DNA of 64,000 nt. Origin: Bretschneidera sinensis (Eukaryota > Streptophyta > Magnoliopsida > Brassicales > Akaniaceae). A program made the translations under genes and the position numbers. The stretch spans positions 140,784,036-140,848,035 of the forward strand of contig CM043699.1 in NCBI GenBank assembly GCA_023935145.1, in the 5' to 3' direction. Below the pieces are notes generated by a model. The model saw only the letters and a program-made list of their open reading frames with translations. It ran no database searches and was not told the origin of the DNA. Numbering within the stretch: the stretch's first letter is position 1; each line of letters begins with the position of its first letter. Shown here in pieces: positions 25,601-40,600 of the stretch.

Positions 25601-28600
25601 ATTCAGTACTTTTTTTTATTATGTATAGTATTCTGTTCAGTTTCTCTAATTACCATCGTAATCAGATGAGTAAATCTATCACTTTTTTTATTATATGTTA
25701 TATAATGAACTTATTTGTTCCCTTCAGTTGACGGGTGAAACTAACGTTTGCCGCTTCCGTTGAAAGTCACTAATTTTGCTTAAGTTGTGCCATTAATTCA
25801 TAGGAACATCGGAAGATAACATTTGTTTATGATATGAAGAAAATGTTTTCTGGATTATGTCTAGCTGGATGATTTCACATCGAACCCGGGAATATCTGAC
25901 ATAAACAATTCAAAGATGGATGACTATATTGACAATGAGGAATTCATGTAGCCTATGAAAACATGCATCGAGTTGGTCGTGTGGCCTCAGATCTGATTTT
26001 GATCCATAACTCATAACTTCCAGCACTTTTTTGCAAACACTAAACTGCTTAAACTATAAAACTGCTTTTAACACCTAATTCTGATTAAAGCTATAAGTTG
26101 TTTTTCTTCAGCAATCCGAAACAGGCTCTAACAATTCTTTTTTGCTTTCTTCAAAGAATCAGTTCTATGCTCTTTCTTTCTTTCTACATCTTTTGTGGTT
26201 TTAAAATACCTTAATCTGTTTGCATTTGTAAAATGATATTTGCTTGACTGAGTGCATATTTATGTTCTAGGAACTACCTTTCATCTGTCTTAATACAAGA
26301 GCTTTTTCTTACTTGGGATCATGATGACCTATCTCAGCGGGCAAAGGTGAGTTCAGCAAAAATAAATTATAGTCCATGATATCTTGATTTGGTAAATCCA
26401 ATTTTATCTTTTTGCGTGCTGCTGAATGTTTATAACCGTAGTTGTTTGTAATAACACATGCTTATTGTTGTATGCAGGCAGCTAGAATTTTAGTAGTCCT
26501 CTTGTGCAAACACGAGTTTGATGCACGATACCAAAAACCTGAAGATAAGCTATATATTGCACAGCTATACTTTCCACTTATTGGCCAGGTACATAGCTTA
26601 TCAAAAGTTCTAGTTGGCTGTATGATACTTTCCCTACGCATATTTTTTCAATTTTTGCCAGGAGATAATTTACCTTTGTATTTCTCAAGTTCCTTAGTTA
26701 AATATAATGTTTTCTAACCTACTAGTAGCTTGGAGGTTTTTGTGCTTACCATAATGACTTGGATAATGAAGATTGTTGAGATTTAGTTTATGCTTTAATC
26801 AGAGAGATTGAATAGAAATGTTGTAGAACTCTTATTATTATTGTTGTATCTAATGAACAAACCAAAAAACCTATTTATATAGACCTAAGGATATAAATCC
26901 TAATAGTAATAGGAAGCATAAACCTAAAAAGATTAGAAAACCTAATATATATGTAATTAGGAAATATCTCAATATCTCCCTCAAGTTGGAGCATGTGTAC
27001 TCTAACTTATTACAAATAAACCCATCAAACTTGTTAAAATAGATCCCATCCCAAATTCAACAAAAGTCATAACAGCATAGGGTCAACAAGACCCACGACA
27101 GTTGGGTCAACAAGACCTAGCATCACTAGATCAACAAGATCCATAGGCAAGATCCGGGACACCGAATCAACAAGAGTTTGATATGGGAAACGAGTCGGAT
27201 CGGGTCTTTGTTGAACAACATAACACAAGAAACTTTCTCACAACAACCAAAACAGCCTCTGCAACAACAAAAAACAGCCTGTGAAGATGACCAGAAAACG
27301 CTGGTGAGGACATTGCAGAGCTTCGCTGGAGAGGAGAACTTGACCAAAACTGGGTCGGGTTCAATACCGAACCAGAACCTGACAGAATTGTTGTAGAAGA
27401 AGAAGTGAATGTGACCGAAAAAGGCAAACACACTGGAAAAAATAACATATGCTAAAAACTAGGTTTCTTTTTTTAAGGGGGTTTACTCAAATACCACCAG
27501 GGTCCCAAACCATATGCTCTGATATCATGTTGAGATTTAGGTTAGGGTTTAAACAGTGAGAGATTGAATGAAATTATTGTAGAACTCTTATTATTATTGT
27601 TGTATCTAATGAACAAACCAACAAACCTATATATATAAAATAGACCTAAGAATATAAATCCTAATAGGAATAGGAAACATAAACTAAGAAAGACTAGAAA
27701 ACCTAATACATACGTAATTAGGAAATGTCTCAACAAAGATTTTGCTGTAGTAGTTGCATTATTGTTCTATTCACTGAAATGGATCCTTTCTTTGTTTCTC
27801 TCTGAATTTCAAGTCCAACCTAGTTAAGAGGTCGTGAGGGCAGTTCCAGTAATTTATGGTGTAAAGCTTTTGACGAGTGAAAATTTACTGGGGTGGGGTG
27901 ATTCTTCTAGAGGAAGTCAGCGAAGAAACTCATAAAACTTTGAGAAACACAAACCTTGTATAGAGATAATTACAATGTTGATACTCTTATATGACATCTC
28001 AATCTTTTACAATTCTTTTTCATTGTACTTTCTAGGGGTGAGCATGGAACCCGGTTGACTCGCGAACCCGACCTAAACCAATATAATGGGTTGGGTTGGG
28101 TTTTGTCTTTTTAGAGAATGGGTCGGGTTGGGTTGAAAATATTTTGAACCCGGTGGCTTGGGTTGGGTTGGGTTGGGTCATGGGTTCAAAATTTTCAACC
28201 CGGCCCAAACCGGTAACCCTGTCAAATATATAATTATATATTTTATATTTATTGAATATTAAATAGTGTTAAATAATTATTGTATAATTGTAAAATATAT
28301 AATTATAAAATATCCATTCTAATTACTAATGGTGTGTAAAATTATATATAGCAGAAACTCTAATGTCCAAACAAGTATCATATTTTTCAATTACCCAGAT
28401 TTTGGTTTCAAATATTTACACTAGAAACAAATACTGATTTCGAGTTATGAAATAGTTTTCATAATTATTCTTAAGCATAACTTTAATCAGAATAAATTGA
28501 TGCACAATTAACTTATGCTAATAAAATTTTGATTTCTTGTACCGTTGTAACTATAAAATAAAATAGAAATTAACACTCTAATCTACAAGATTCCAATCGG

Positions 28601-31600
28601 GATCAATGTATGCAGATAAACTTATATTCCAAAAAGCTGTACCATAATGCTGATGGAAGAAATGTTGAATGTATGATAAACCTCAGTAATACCACCTTGC
28701 TGGAAGCTTTTCATGCAAACATTATTGAATCATTCAATTTGTCTCTCTGTGACCTTTTAAGAGCCCCATATCGCTTCCAAGTGCCTTAAAGCATAGTTCA
28801 AAAATTAGATTGATTAGTGAGAAAGTCCTAGCACGGCGAACAAATGCCGAGTTACTAAAATATATTATTAGCAACTGTCCAGAAATCCAGATTTCCTTCG
28901 TAATTGAACAATCTTCTAAAGTAAGTTAAATTCATGTCAACTAAAGCAGTTCCTAGCACAACATTTAGATGAAGATTGTGTTTTTCAATATAACGATGAA
29001 TCCATATTCTAACATCAAGGGCTCTTGTGAGCATGCAGATAAGCAATTGACCATAGTCACTTCATCAGGCTCTATATTACTCGCTTGCATTTCATGAAAC
29101 AATACCAAAGCATCTTTACCAAGTTTGACTTCAACATAGCCTCCAATTATGGCATTCCATGGCACAACATCCTTCTCTTGCATGTTGTCAAAAAACTTCT
29201 TAGCGATATCCAAAAAACCAAATTTAGCATAGTTTACAACCATTGTAGTCTATAAGACAATTTTTCTCTTTTCCATGTTGTCAAATATTATTTGTGCTGA
29301 CAAGCATACATATTTTACTTGTAATATGAGTGGATTTAGTTTTGGATTTAATAGAGTATTTTTTTTGGTATGTAATATGTATGGTTTAATTATTTAGTAA
29401 AAAAAAAATTATCAATCCGATGACCCAAACCGACCCAAATCGATTAGAATGGGTTGGGTTGAGGTTGGATGGGTTCATGGGTTGGGTTGGGTTGAGATTT
29501 TTCAACCCGGTATGAATAGGTTGGGTTGAAATTTTAGGATAACCCGACCCATGTTACTTTCTTGGCCTTTTTTTTCTTGGTGGGCATGGTAAGCTGTTTC
29601 TTCTGTTGTACATATTTTAATCTTCTTAAATCAGTTATTGCACCTCTATGGTAACTTATTGGAAATCTTCAATTGCCGTGCCCATGCAGCATTACATAAA
29701 TGTTTTTTGTATTTTTAGTAGCTAGAACCCAGTGGTTATAGATCTGGAAAATTATGAAACCAAGAAAGAAAAAAATCTTGATAGAATTGTATAAATGTTT
29801 AGTGAGTTTTATTCATCGATAAGGGAAAAACGGAGGAAACATCGAACTAGTCCATGCATGGGTGCTTTTTCTAAAACCTATTGTTAGAATGTCGAAAATC
29901 TTAAAGAAAATCTCAGTAGTTTACAAAACTATCTAATTTCATTAAAAAACTTATTTTTGTTGTAATTTGTTGGTAAAGAATGTACGATCACATAAATTCA
30001 GTTTGTTGGAGATATTTTTTAACTTAGTTTACTAATTTATTGTATTTTTTATTTTAAACATTTTATAGATAGAATGTTATTTTGGGTCTTTGTAGGGTTT
30101 ATATATTGGGCTTATATAGCCCACTTAAATACCAATACCAAAACTACGTTGTTTTAATAGGAACAGAAAAAAGATGTCATGGCGGAAGCCAGAAGGTGAA
30201 GACTTTTGTTCTAAAGTTTATATATATATATATATATATATGCCAAGTTTGGTACTCTGATTTAAGCCAAGTTTGGATTAAATCTTTCCTTGGATTTGGT
30301 AAATCAACTCTGAATTTAAGCCAAACTTGGCTTAAATCAAGGCACCAAACAAGGCCAAAGAGAGAGATAGTGAGATTAATCAAGTTCCAAATTATTCATA
30401 ATGGGTCTCTAAACTCAGAAATGATGTTTATTTTTATTTATTCTTTTTGTACTTTTTTTGGTGATTTGGGAACTAAATCAAATCTTCAGAAGAATGAGAC
30501 AGAGAGGTTTGTTTGCGTGTGTTCCTATAAAAAATAAAATAAAAAGCTTGTAAAAGGAGGATGAAGTGTTGAACTGCAAGAGTTGAGGGTGATGTTTTCT
30601 TTCAATTTATGTGAAGATAGAAATTTCAGAGATGCTAACTAGTTCATTGTATCAATTAGATCTTGCTACTTTGGGTTTTCTCTTATAGTTGTTAATGAGA
30701 ATACCAGCCATTTGATCGGCTGAGATGAAAGTATGTGTTAAGGTTCACTCATAATGGTACCACATTGCGTAGCAATAAGTCTAATTACTGTATAAACTTC
30801 TGATGTGATTTTATGGTCTTTTGTTCTGCAGATCCTAGACGAAATGCCTGTCTTTTACAACCTAAATGCCATCGAAAAACGTGAAGTTTTAATTGTCATA
30901 TTGCAAATTGTGCGCAATCTAGATGATGCATCACTTGTCAAGGCGTGGCAACAAAGCATTGCTCGAACTAGATTATTTTTCAAACTTTTGGAGGAATGCC
31001 TGATTCTTTTTGAGGTTTCTAATTTTTTTTTGAAAAGTGAATTTTATATTTCATCATGTGACTTAGTTCTAGTATTGTTACGCAAATGTCTCTCTCTGTG
31101 TATATATATATATATATTTTGAAGAATTAGAAATTGCATTTGCCTTCATGAGATTTTCTGCTTAATTAAAGTGATCAATCTAACCTGTGTAATCTTTCAT
31201 TTATTCCTCTCTGGTATATTTCTCCTCACGATTCAGTGATTGTTGAAAGCATATACTTGATTTTTATTTAATCAGAAAAGCTTGTACTTTATTTTGCCTG
31301 TTTCAATTCAAAAAAAGAGGGTCCCTTCTTCACTTTTGATTTATGTTTGCCATTCCACACTGTATGAAAATAAATGTATTTCTTGTCATTCTGTAGCAAC
31401 AATTTTTATGTTTCCTTTTTTTAATAACAGTTTTTATGTTTCCTATGGTAGTTAATTTACATGACGTATTTTTTACAGCACAAAAAACCTGGTGATGGCA
31501 TGCTTATGGGCAGCAGTTCTCGCAGCCCTGTTGGGGAGGGACCTGCTTCCCCTAAGTACTCTGATAGACTTTCTCCTGCAATCAATAATTATCTTTCTGA

Positions 31601-34600
31601 GGCCTCTCGACAAGAAGTCAGAGTGAGTTTTTCCTATTCTTCTTAATTGTGAAAGTTATGCTTTCATTTCTTTTGGAAGGGGTTTGGGGTGATCTATGAT
31701 TTTTATTTTGCAAGTTCACTGCATTTTTTTGCGGAAGGTGGTGGGATAACAGCCACTGATTCTTTTCTAGATCATTGTTAGAACAGTACTTTTATCTGCC
31801 CTGTCTTGGATCATCTTGGTGGAAAGTCTCTCTATGAAAGATACAGGGAGTTGTATCCTGTAAAATACACTTATATTTTTTCAATCTTTCAATTTCAGCC
31901 TCAGGGAACACCAGAAAATGGTTATTTATGGCAGAGAGTGAATTCCCAGTTGAGCTCCCCTAGCCAGCCATATTCCTTGAGAGAAGCTCTGGCTCAGGCA
32001 CAATCTTCTCGGATTGGAGCTTCAGCCCAAGCACTGAGAGAGTCTCTGCACCCAATTTTGAGGCAAAAACTGGTATCGTTTACTATTAAAATGTAACAAT
32101 TTTTATTTAAATACTGCTGCAGCCCCATTAAACATTTTTTTTTTCTAGATTTGTTCAATCATTTTTTCAATTTAGGCAGCTTATAACTTTCATATTAATT
32201 TCAGGAACTTTGGGAAGAAAACTTGAGTGCTGCGGTCAGTCTTCAGGTTTTGGAAATAGCTGAGAAATTCTCTCTGTTTGCTGCATCCCATAGCATTTCT
32301 ACTGATTATGGAAAACTTGATTGCATCACAGCCATAATTATGAGCTTCTTTTCCCGAAATCAGCCTCTGGCTTTTTGGAAAGCTTTTTTTCCTGTTTTCA
32401 ACCATGTCTTCGATCTTCATGGGGCAACGCTAATGGCTAGGGAGAATGATCGCTTCTTAAAGCAAGTCACCTTCCATCTTCTTCGGCTTGCAGTTTTCAG
32501 AAATGATAGCATCAGGAAAAGGGCTGTTATTGGGCTTCAAATACTCGTGAAGGTAGGATCTTCACATTCACAAGACAGATGCTCCTGTTATTTTTAATGC
32601 CTCACTTTAATTCTTTATTCCATTTTTGCAGAGCTCTTTCTATTTTATGCAGACTGCAAGGTTGAGGGTCATGCTGATTATCACATTGTCAGAGCTAATG
32701 TCGGATGTGCAAGTGACTCAGATGAAGTCGGATGGAACACTAGAAGAGAGTGGCGAAGCTCGTCGGCTTCGAAAATCTTTGAAGGAAATGGCAGATGAAG
32801 CTAAGAGCCCCAGCCTATTAAAAGAGTGTGGACTTACTGAGAGTGCTCTGTTGGAAATTCCAGGTAGATTTAAAGAGAACTGCTGGTCTTGGTCAGAAGT
32901 GAAATATCCCTCTGACAGTCTGCTTCTGGCCCTTGATGCAAGCCTGGAACATGCTCTTTTGGTAAGCTGATACTATCCTTGTTTCATCTTTTTAATTGGA
33001 ATGGTGGTGAGGCTACTTTTATGGGTAACAGAGTCTCCATCAGACAACCCAGGCTTCTTGGCCAAGTGGTTACTTCCAGGTTCTCCACATGGAAGACCCG
33101 AGTTTAATCCCCTCCAGTCCTTTCCAAATCCCTATTTTTATAACCCCCAATTTTGGGGGTATGGGAGGGATTGAGATTGTTTTTTTTTTTTTTTGTTTTA
33201 TGTTGTGTAATTTCAACTCTACCCTTTTTGTAGTAGTTTAAATTTTAATGGGGTACATTTGTAATATGACAATAATAACTTATCCATTCTCCTCCCCTTT
33301 CTAACCAAACAAGGGGAGGGTATTTTAGCCTCCCACTATTTTTTTAACATCCAAACAAGGGACTCTGAGGTTTTTTTTTTTTTAAATAGGGAGGGGAAAG
33401 GGATTGGGGGGATTTGATCCCCTTCAATCCTTTCCAAAAGCCCATTTTTATAACCCCGAATTGGGAGGTATGGGAGGGTTTGAGATTGCTTTTTTTTTGT
33501 TTTGTTTTATCTTGTGTAATTTCAACTTTACCCTTTCTCTAGTAATTTAAATTTTATAAGGGTATACTTGTAATATGACAATAATAACTTAACCATATCC
33601 CTTCCCTTCCTAACCAAACAAGGGAGGGTATTTTACCTTTCCTTACCCTCCCATTATTTTTTTTAACATTAACATCCAAACAAGGGAGGGGGTACCACCC
33701 TCCCCTCCCCTCCCCTCCCCTCCAAACTCCAAAACACACTGTAAGTGGCCTTTGCACCTCGTTGAAAGCTCTTTTGTCGAATACCATATTATCCAAAGGA
33801 GAAGGGAATTAACTCTAATGATTTATCGGATTCATGGATATGAAATATATGAATGTGTATTTAGAACAAGTTTAAAATGCTTGGGCCATAAGGATTTGCA
33901 AATTCATGAATTCATTCAAACCTTAAAAACTTGTGAATTTGAAATATTTTCTTTCTATGATGTATTTCAAATTCATAGTTTTTCACGGGTGTCAGCTATC
34001 TTAGTTGGTAAAATCACTTGTCATCGCCCAAGAGACCTGACATTGAATCCCGCTCACATAAGAGATTGTGGGATAAGGGAAAGGAAAAATGGTACCTCCC
34101 GTTGTGTAGCCCATAGACCCAATGGACCTCCTTTGCACAAAAAAAATTATAACTTACTGAGACTTGAATGAATTCATGAATTTGAATGTCAATGCAAAAT
34201 CAGTAGTCTTCCTCACTTTGAATGTCAGTGCAAAAACGAATACATGCATTTCAAATTTATGAATCCAAATGCAACATAAAGCTTTCCTCACTCCAATGCT
34301 AGTGTGCATACCTCTACACACCCCCCCTTTTGGACTAATCGACCTTGCCACCGCCCAGTTAATACTCACAACCGAAAAATCCGATTCCCTCAATTCTCTT
34401 TACCAACAAGACCATGGAAAAAGATGATTTGATGATTTTGGTTTCTTTTTGACTCTTTTTAACTAAGATGGTTCTCACTCTGAAACAAAAGGGCAACTTT
34501 GGTAGGGACCCATTTCAAACAGTCCTCCAAGCAAACCTAAGGTTTCCTTCTATGGAATGGTTCTCTTTAAGAGCCTTATGTAGCCGATGCCAACTAGTTT

Positions 34601-37600
34601 GAAATTAAGATTGAGTGGAGTAGAGTATGCACTTTGGCAGGACCTTGCTCTTCCTCAAAGTGGTAAAGAGTGGCCAACACTGATGTTGAAGTTGCTAGAG
34701 ATAGGGTGGTCCTGCCCCTTTTTCCCTGCCACTATGGGTAATGCATTGATTAAGTAACATTTTATTCTAAAGGTCTTTCAGAAATCGTACATGAATCCTC
34801 CCGAGACCAAAAAAATTAATTGTATTCAACTGTCATGAGAGGAATCCCATACACAATGAGATTTACTCATCTCTTCCGCACCTCCTAGTTGTTCTTTAGT
34901 TCGATCATAAAGTGTCTTTGGTGTGAGCACAATACATTGAATTGGAATACTGTTACAGAGAAAGATGACATCATGGAGGGTTCTCATCCTATTTTACCTT
35001 GTCCTTTATAAGCATATTTACTAGTGCCTTAAAGTTGGCAGATGTCACAAAGCTATTGCTGTTAGTGTGCGCTAAAACTAACTATTCCTTGTCTAATGGT
35101 TCTATTTCATGGGATGTCCCTTTTATTCGAAATATTCATGATTGGGAGATCGAGAGAGTGCATACTTTTTTTGAAACCTTGTATAGTTATCGAATGAATT
35201 TATCTAATGAGGATGAGATTAAATGGAATGATAATCTGGGTAAAAGGTTTGAGGTGAAATCTTTCTATAAATTTCTTTGGGCTGGGACCCCTCTGGATGG
35301 TTCTCTCAGCTTCCCATGGAAAGCTAATTGGTGTTCCGAGCCCAAAGAAAGTGAGTTCCTTTGCTTGGGAAGCTATTTGGGGGAAAATTCTCACTTTAGA
35401 CAATTTACAAAAAAGAGGGAAGATTTTGATGAATCGTTGTTTCATTTGCAAAGCTTGCGACGAGTCCGTGTTTCATCTTTTATTGGAGTGTTCTTTGGCT
35501 AAAGATTTATGGAAGATGGCTTATAAAGTGTCGGGGGTTTCTTGGGTGATTGCTGGCTCCGTGAGAGATAAGGTTTGGGCTTGGTTTGGGTTTAGGACTT
35601 CTAAGAGACTCAAGAAAGTTTACTTTTGGTCACCCTTTCTATCTTTTGGATTATTTGAAATGAGAAGAATCGGAGAGCTTTTGATGGCATTGAGAAACCT
35701 ATTGATGTAATTAGAGAAAGATGATTCAATGCTCTTAATTGTCAAAGGGAATTATTTTGTAAATGAGATAGATATAGTAGATCTTGTGGATTCTCTCACT
35801 TAGTTTTTGTAAATGGGTTGCACTCCCTTGGTACGCTTCTATTTTAATACAATTTATTTACTTTAAAAAAAATAACTATTCCCTGTCCCAAAATGATTGT
35901 CACCGTGCACTATTAACAATTAAGTGCTTAAATTTTTATTTAATTTTGAGTTGATAAAGTAATTAAAATTTTCAAAAAATATACTTTTATAAAGTTCATG
36001 AGTATTTTGTATTCAATTTTTTATTATTTTAAAAAACCACCACCATGCATGCTGATCGGGTAAGTGGTCTACCCCAACCCAACATGTACTCTTGTTTTAC
36101 CCAGCTTTTCTCGGCTGGTAGTTGTGATGAGTTTTGGAAGGGGTATCATCAACATGGGATGTGTTAGATGATGGACAGCTGAGCCTAGCTCTGCCCCATT
36201 CCCCCTAACATGTATTCATCAGTTGCTATTTCATACTTTCATCGGGAGATTTTACTGTTGTTGCCCATAATATCATTACATTGACTATGTCGTGTCCCAC
36301 AGGGCTCTGTGATGACAATGGATAGATACGCCGCTGCAGAGAGCTTCTATAAACTTGCAATGGCATTTGCCCCTGTCCCAGATCTTAACATCATGTGGTT
36401 ACTGCATTTATGTGATGCACATCAAGAAATGCAATCTTGGGCTGAAGCTGCGCAGTGTGCTGTGGCTGTTGCTGGTGTTGTGATGCAGGTAAGACTGTTT
36501 AGGGTGCAAGTATTCCATTCTTAAGTGACCACATTCCATAAATTGATATGTTGGGGAAAATTTCCATTTTAAATACATGCAACAGGATGAAAGGAGTTAA
36601 ATTATCCTCTATGTGATTGAAATGGACTATTGGATGATATGCAATGGAAATTTCTGATCTACACTTGCTTCATGAATTAGTTTGATTTTCTGATTTAGTT
36701 ACTGTTGTAAAATAGAAGAGGAATATTAGAAGAAGCGGAATAATTAGTCATTCACTAACAAAGCTGACCCTAATATATATAGGGCTGCTGAGAATAGAAT
36801 TACAGAAATACCCCTCACTTAATTCTTCTAATATTTCCTCTCAAGATGGAGTATAGATGTCTATCATGACCAACTTGTTACATAAATTCAGAAAGGAAAA
36901 CTTGACGCTTTAGTGAAAATGTCTCCCAACTGATCACATGACTTGACATAAGGTGTGACTATTTGCTTCTTCATGACCATATCTCGCACAAAGTGATAAT
37001 CGACTTTAATATGTTTAGTTCATTCATGAAATACCAGATTACTAGCTATGTATATTGCTGCTTGATTGTCATAAAACATCTTCATAGGCACTATAGTAGA
37101 AAAACCCATTTCTTCCAATAACAATTTCATCCATAGCATTTCACGTATAGTATGAGTCATAGTGTTCTGTATTCAGCTTTTGCACTAGAGCAAGCGACAA
37201 CATTCTGTGTCTTACTCTTCCTAGTAACTCAGTTTCCTCCAACAAAGACAATATCCAGTCACCGATCTCCTATCAAGATGATCACCAGCCCAACTTGCAT
37301 TAGAGAAGGCAACAATATCAACGTAATTTGATGGTTTGAACGTTAAGCCCTTACCAGGAGCTCCTCTTAAGTACCTCAAGATACGACAAACAGCATCCCA
37401 ATGCTGTTTCCTTGGAGCTAATTACTCCAACAACAAATGTTATATCAGGTCTAATCACAGTCAATAAATCAATTTTCCCACAAGTCTTCTATATCTTCCA
37501 GGATCTTCAAACGTCTCACCCTCTTCTTTGCTAAAGACAATATTAGGATCCACCGGAGTATCTATTGGCTTAGCACCTAACATACATGTCTCAGTGAGAT

Positions 37601-40600
37601 CAGTTACATATTTCCTCTATGAAAGAGTTGACCTTGCTACTTAAATGCCAAGAAAATACCTTAAGGTTCCCAAATCTTTCAAGTGAAAATGTCTACTCAA
37701 ATATGCTTTCAAGGTCTTGATCCCATCTTCATCACTGCCAGTAATTACAATATCATCTACATAGACAGCAAGAATAATAACTCCATTAGAACTCTCTCTA
37801 ACAAAAATTGAATGATCTAACACCACTCTCTTCATGCCATATGCTATTGCAACTTCACTAAACTTATCAAACCATGCTCTAGGAGATTGTTTAAGTCCAT
37901 AAATCGCTTTCTTTAATTTGCAAACCTTATGTGATTCACCTTGAGCAACATATCCTGGAGGTTGCTCCATATACACTTTGTCTTGAAGGTCACCATGAAG
38001 AAATGCATTTTTTATATCGAGTTGATACAAAAACCATCCTTTAACAAACAATGGATAATACGATCTGAACATAAGTAAGTCTGGTCACAGGAGAAAAGGT
38101 CTCAAAGTAATGTTTGTTAGCTAAAAGTTTGTGGGAGATGGCTTATAAAATTTTAGGGGTTTCTTGGGTGGTTGTGAGTTCCGTGAAGGATGAGATATGG
38201 GCTTGGAGTGGGTTGAGGGCGTCCAAGGAGGTTAAGAAGGCTTATTTGTTGATTCTGCATTCTATTCTTTGGATAGTATGGAAAGAAAGGAACTAGAGGG
38301 CATTTGATGGAGTAGAAATGCCTATTGGAATTATTAGAGATAGTTGGTTCAATATTCTCAATTTTTGGATTAATAGGAATTTCTTTGTAAGCTTGTGGAT
38401 TTTCTCTATTGTGATTAGCCTTTGGCTTTGAGTTGCAACTTCTTGGTGCTTTTTAATAAAAAATTTACTTATAAAAAAAAATCCACACCATATGTTTGAG
38501 TGTGGCCTTTAGCACTAAACGAGCTTTAAGATGCTCAACAGTGCCATCAAGATGATACTTCACTGCATAAACCCAACGATAACTAGATTGAGTAGAAATT
38601 TCTTTGTAAAACAATTGAAAAACGGAAGCAATCTTTGAACGATCCTTAATTAAAAATAACTAAGTCATTCTTGAATAATCATCCACCAATGTAACAAAGT
38701 AAGAAAAACCTAAGACACTTTTATGTCGAGCTGGACCCCAAACATCGGAATGCACTAATTCAAGTAGGGTAGATCGAGGCTTATTGACTTTAGGAACAAA
38801 AGAGACTCGATGATGTGTGCCTAATTGAGAAGCTTCACTCTCAATACTAGACACAGACTTTAAAGATGGAACTAATAACTTCAGAACTTTTAACGATGGA
38901 TGCCCTAAACAACAATGCCATTGATGAGGAGAAATGGTGGTATGTAGCGCCATTGTACACACATCAAGAACAAACTCCAAATAGTATAACCCATCTCGTT
39001 CGCTTCCTTCACCAATCATCTTCTTCTTCTTCTTCTTGAGGTACTAAAAGACATAATAAGTAGGGTAGAATAGACTGATCAATTCAAGGTTTTTGCTAAC
39101 TTACCGACTAAAAGCAAATTGAAAGGAAATTGGGGAGCATAATGCATAGATGACAAGGATAAGGATGGTAATGGTTGAATAGTACCAGTACCAGCTATGC
39201 TACAAGAACTACCATCAGCAAGAGTAACCAAAGATTTTGGAAGATTAGTATCCAGATTAGAGAAAAGAGAAGACTTACCAGTCATAGGAGTTGAAGCTCC
39301 TGAATCAATGACCCAGGAGGAAAAGTTAGATGAAGCAAGGCAGGCAATGTTACCTGGGTGAGAGAGTAGCAACCTCAGCATTAGATCCTTGCTGTACCTT
39401 CTGGACCAAAGCAAGATAATCTGCTTTAGAAAAGTAACAAGCTCATCTGAAGTCACACCATCAGAAAACTTTAGCTGCACTAGGATCACAAGATTGTTGG
39501 GTACTGTCAGAAGAGTACATAGCTTGATTTTTCTGTGTTTGCCATGGCATGCAAATCGTAACATATCTCTTTAGGGTGTGACCATCACCTCCACAATATG
39601 TGCACTTCCTTCCATCTCCACGGCCTCGGCGTCTACCACGAGTACGACAACTACCACAATCTCTTCCATCAAAGAAAGGTATTTGACCTCTGGAACCTCC
39701 CCCTGAATTGGCATGACTTGGTGAACTACTACCTTGATTTCTGTATGTACCCTGACGTGTAGAGAACTGAATTGTCTTCTCCAACAAGATTAGAGGATGG
39801 TGTAGAAGCATCATAGGCTCTGAGAATACAAGAATAAACATTACTAAGTGATGGAAGACTCCCATATGCCGCTAAGATCTGGCTACGAATACTTTGAAGA
39901 TCAGGTTTTAGTCCAGAGAGAAATTTAGAAACAGAGAATTCGTCTCGCCTTTTCAGAAAAACACATTAAGATCAGAAGTTACAGGGTGATACTGGTTAAG
40001 CTCATCAAGCATTTCCTTAAACAAACTATAATACTTGCAACATTTTTATCATCTTGCTTATTCTCATACAACTCAAGAACTCAAGAAACATTTTCCTTTT
40101 CCTTCAGAAAAGTATCACTCACTGAAGATTCCATACTATTCCATAACCAAGACAAGACTAAAATGTTACAGTGCTCCACTCTTCAAACCCGTTATCCTCT
40201 TTAGGTGGTGGATCAGACAAAATTATCTTTAATTTTTTCCTAGCACTGAGAGGCACCTTCACAGGTTGAGCCCATAAGAAATAATTAGTACCATTTAACT
40301 TGATTGTTGTAATCTGAATTTCTACCTGATCTGAAACAAACGGGTACTTAACAGAACTAGAAACAGCCATCACAGTAACATGCGACGATTATATCCACAA
40401 CACTTGACCAATTAATAACTCTAACAATCACCAACCACACATTAAACATGAAGCATACCTCCAACAAACATCAAACATGATGATAGAGGCCATAAAAATT
40501 GTTGAACTCATATCCACAAGAACGAATTGCTGACTCAATTGATTGCTGTAAAGCATCTGAAAATCAGGGTTTTGGCATATCAGACTTACAGATGGACTCG

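Noticed and set aside
27126..27448. Overlapping open frames in the TRIM-like element as a gag remnant
   Set aside because: No zinc knuckle or capsid-like pattern is visible, and both strands are open over the same stretch, which is typical of chance in biased sequence.
28855..29243. A functional PPR gene on the minus strand
   Set aside because: Only about three motifs remain, with a stop and a frameshift, and the piece is enclosed by transposon borders.
28080..29550. GGGTTGGGTTGGG tracts as interstitial telomere repeats
   Set aside because: The unit is not the plant telomere repeat TTTAGGG, and the tracts lie at the two ends of a transposon-like unit in opposite orientation.
37641..40373. 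Minus-strand open frames in SPK1 intron 28 as separate host genes
   Set aside because: They match gag, protease, integrase and polymerase of one copia element between its LTRs.
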